Positions 32,908 through 32,970 of a DNA stretch of 32,970 nucleotides are shown piece by piece (the stretch's first letter is position 1; each line of letters starts with the position of its first letter). Under the pieces are notes generated by a model, which saw nothing but the letters and a program-made list of their open reading frames with translations, was not told the origin of the DNA and searched no databases. Location: the NCBI RefSeq assembly GCF_031179985.1, contig NZ_JAPSHJ010000006.1:22775-55744 (forward strand), in the 5' to 3' direction. The position numbers were made by a program, and so were the translations under genes. This DNA is from Arthrobacter sp. GTDB taxonomy: Bacteria > Actinomycetota > Actinomycetes > Actinomycetales > Micrococcaceae.

Positions 32908-32970
32908 TTAGCGGGTGGTTCGCCCGACAAGCAGGCGCCAAGGCTGCGACCGGAATAGGCGGTTGCCTGT

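Noticed and set aside
32588..32911. Forward open frame of 107 codons at the right edge
   Set aside because: The reverse strand here shows clear DUF222 similarity, while the forward translation shows none.

Overview
The window is GC-rich chromosomal DNA from a high-GC Gram-positive bacterium, most likely a Micrococcaceae member (Arthrobacter sensu lato). Supporting this are the perM-purN-purH neighbourhood known from Actinobacteria, a monomeric NADP-dependent isocitrate dehydrogenase, a 13E12/DUF222 gene remnant, an LAxTG-type surface anchor and a PknB-like kinase. Family names come from reading motifs; no database search was possible. I see no tRNA, rRNA, CRISPR array, complete IS element or origin, and no gene-free stretch longer than about 300 bases. 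The largest gaps (about 240-250 bases) lie at 3691-3933 and 23387-23633, and each holds a hairpin described below.

Layout. 1-6514: a small lipoprotein; a CmtR-like metal sensor coupled to a short CDF-like exporter; an EVE-HNH endonuclease; a YciO-type protein; two small membrane proteins (DUF1761 and DUF4383 types); a Cys-rich lipoprotein; and a PerM/DUF6350 membrane protein. 6559-11664: a small membrane protein, then purN and purH. These two are separated by a reverse-strand MFS transporter and a 5'-truncated proline iminopeptidase. purH is followed by a strong terminator. 11678-14385: a 70-residue ORF, a secreted trypsin-like protease sharing a YWT-ERM motif with that ORF, and a secreted alpha/beta hydrolase. 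14447-18490: a tightly coupled sulfonate/nitrate/taurine-type ABC importer (binding protein, two permeases, ATPase), divergent from a MarR regulator, with repeats between them. The hydrolase lies just downstream and may belong to the same unit.

18592-20921: icd with a readable promoter and an 18-bp-stem terminator. 20938-25813: an SRPBCC protein, a kinase-lipoprotein pair, a repeat-rich surface protein ending in LAKTG, a membrane anchor and an Arg tail, and a second low-complexity secreted protein. 25976-27046: a Gfo/Idh/MocA oxidoreductase. 27186-32519: two MacB/FtsX-type ABC systems facing each other across a terminator; the forward one also has a membrane-fusion (adaptor) protein. 32635-32907: a decayed DUF222/13E12 fragment.

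Most of this is ordinary core and accessory content. The observations most worth following up are the protease and its motif-sharing small ORF, the importer-hydrolase-MarR unit, the truncated peptidase splitting the purine locus, the repeat-rich surface locus beside the kinase, and the EVE-HNH nuclease. I found nothing that by itself proves a new system.
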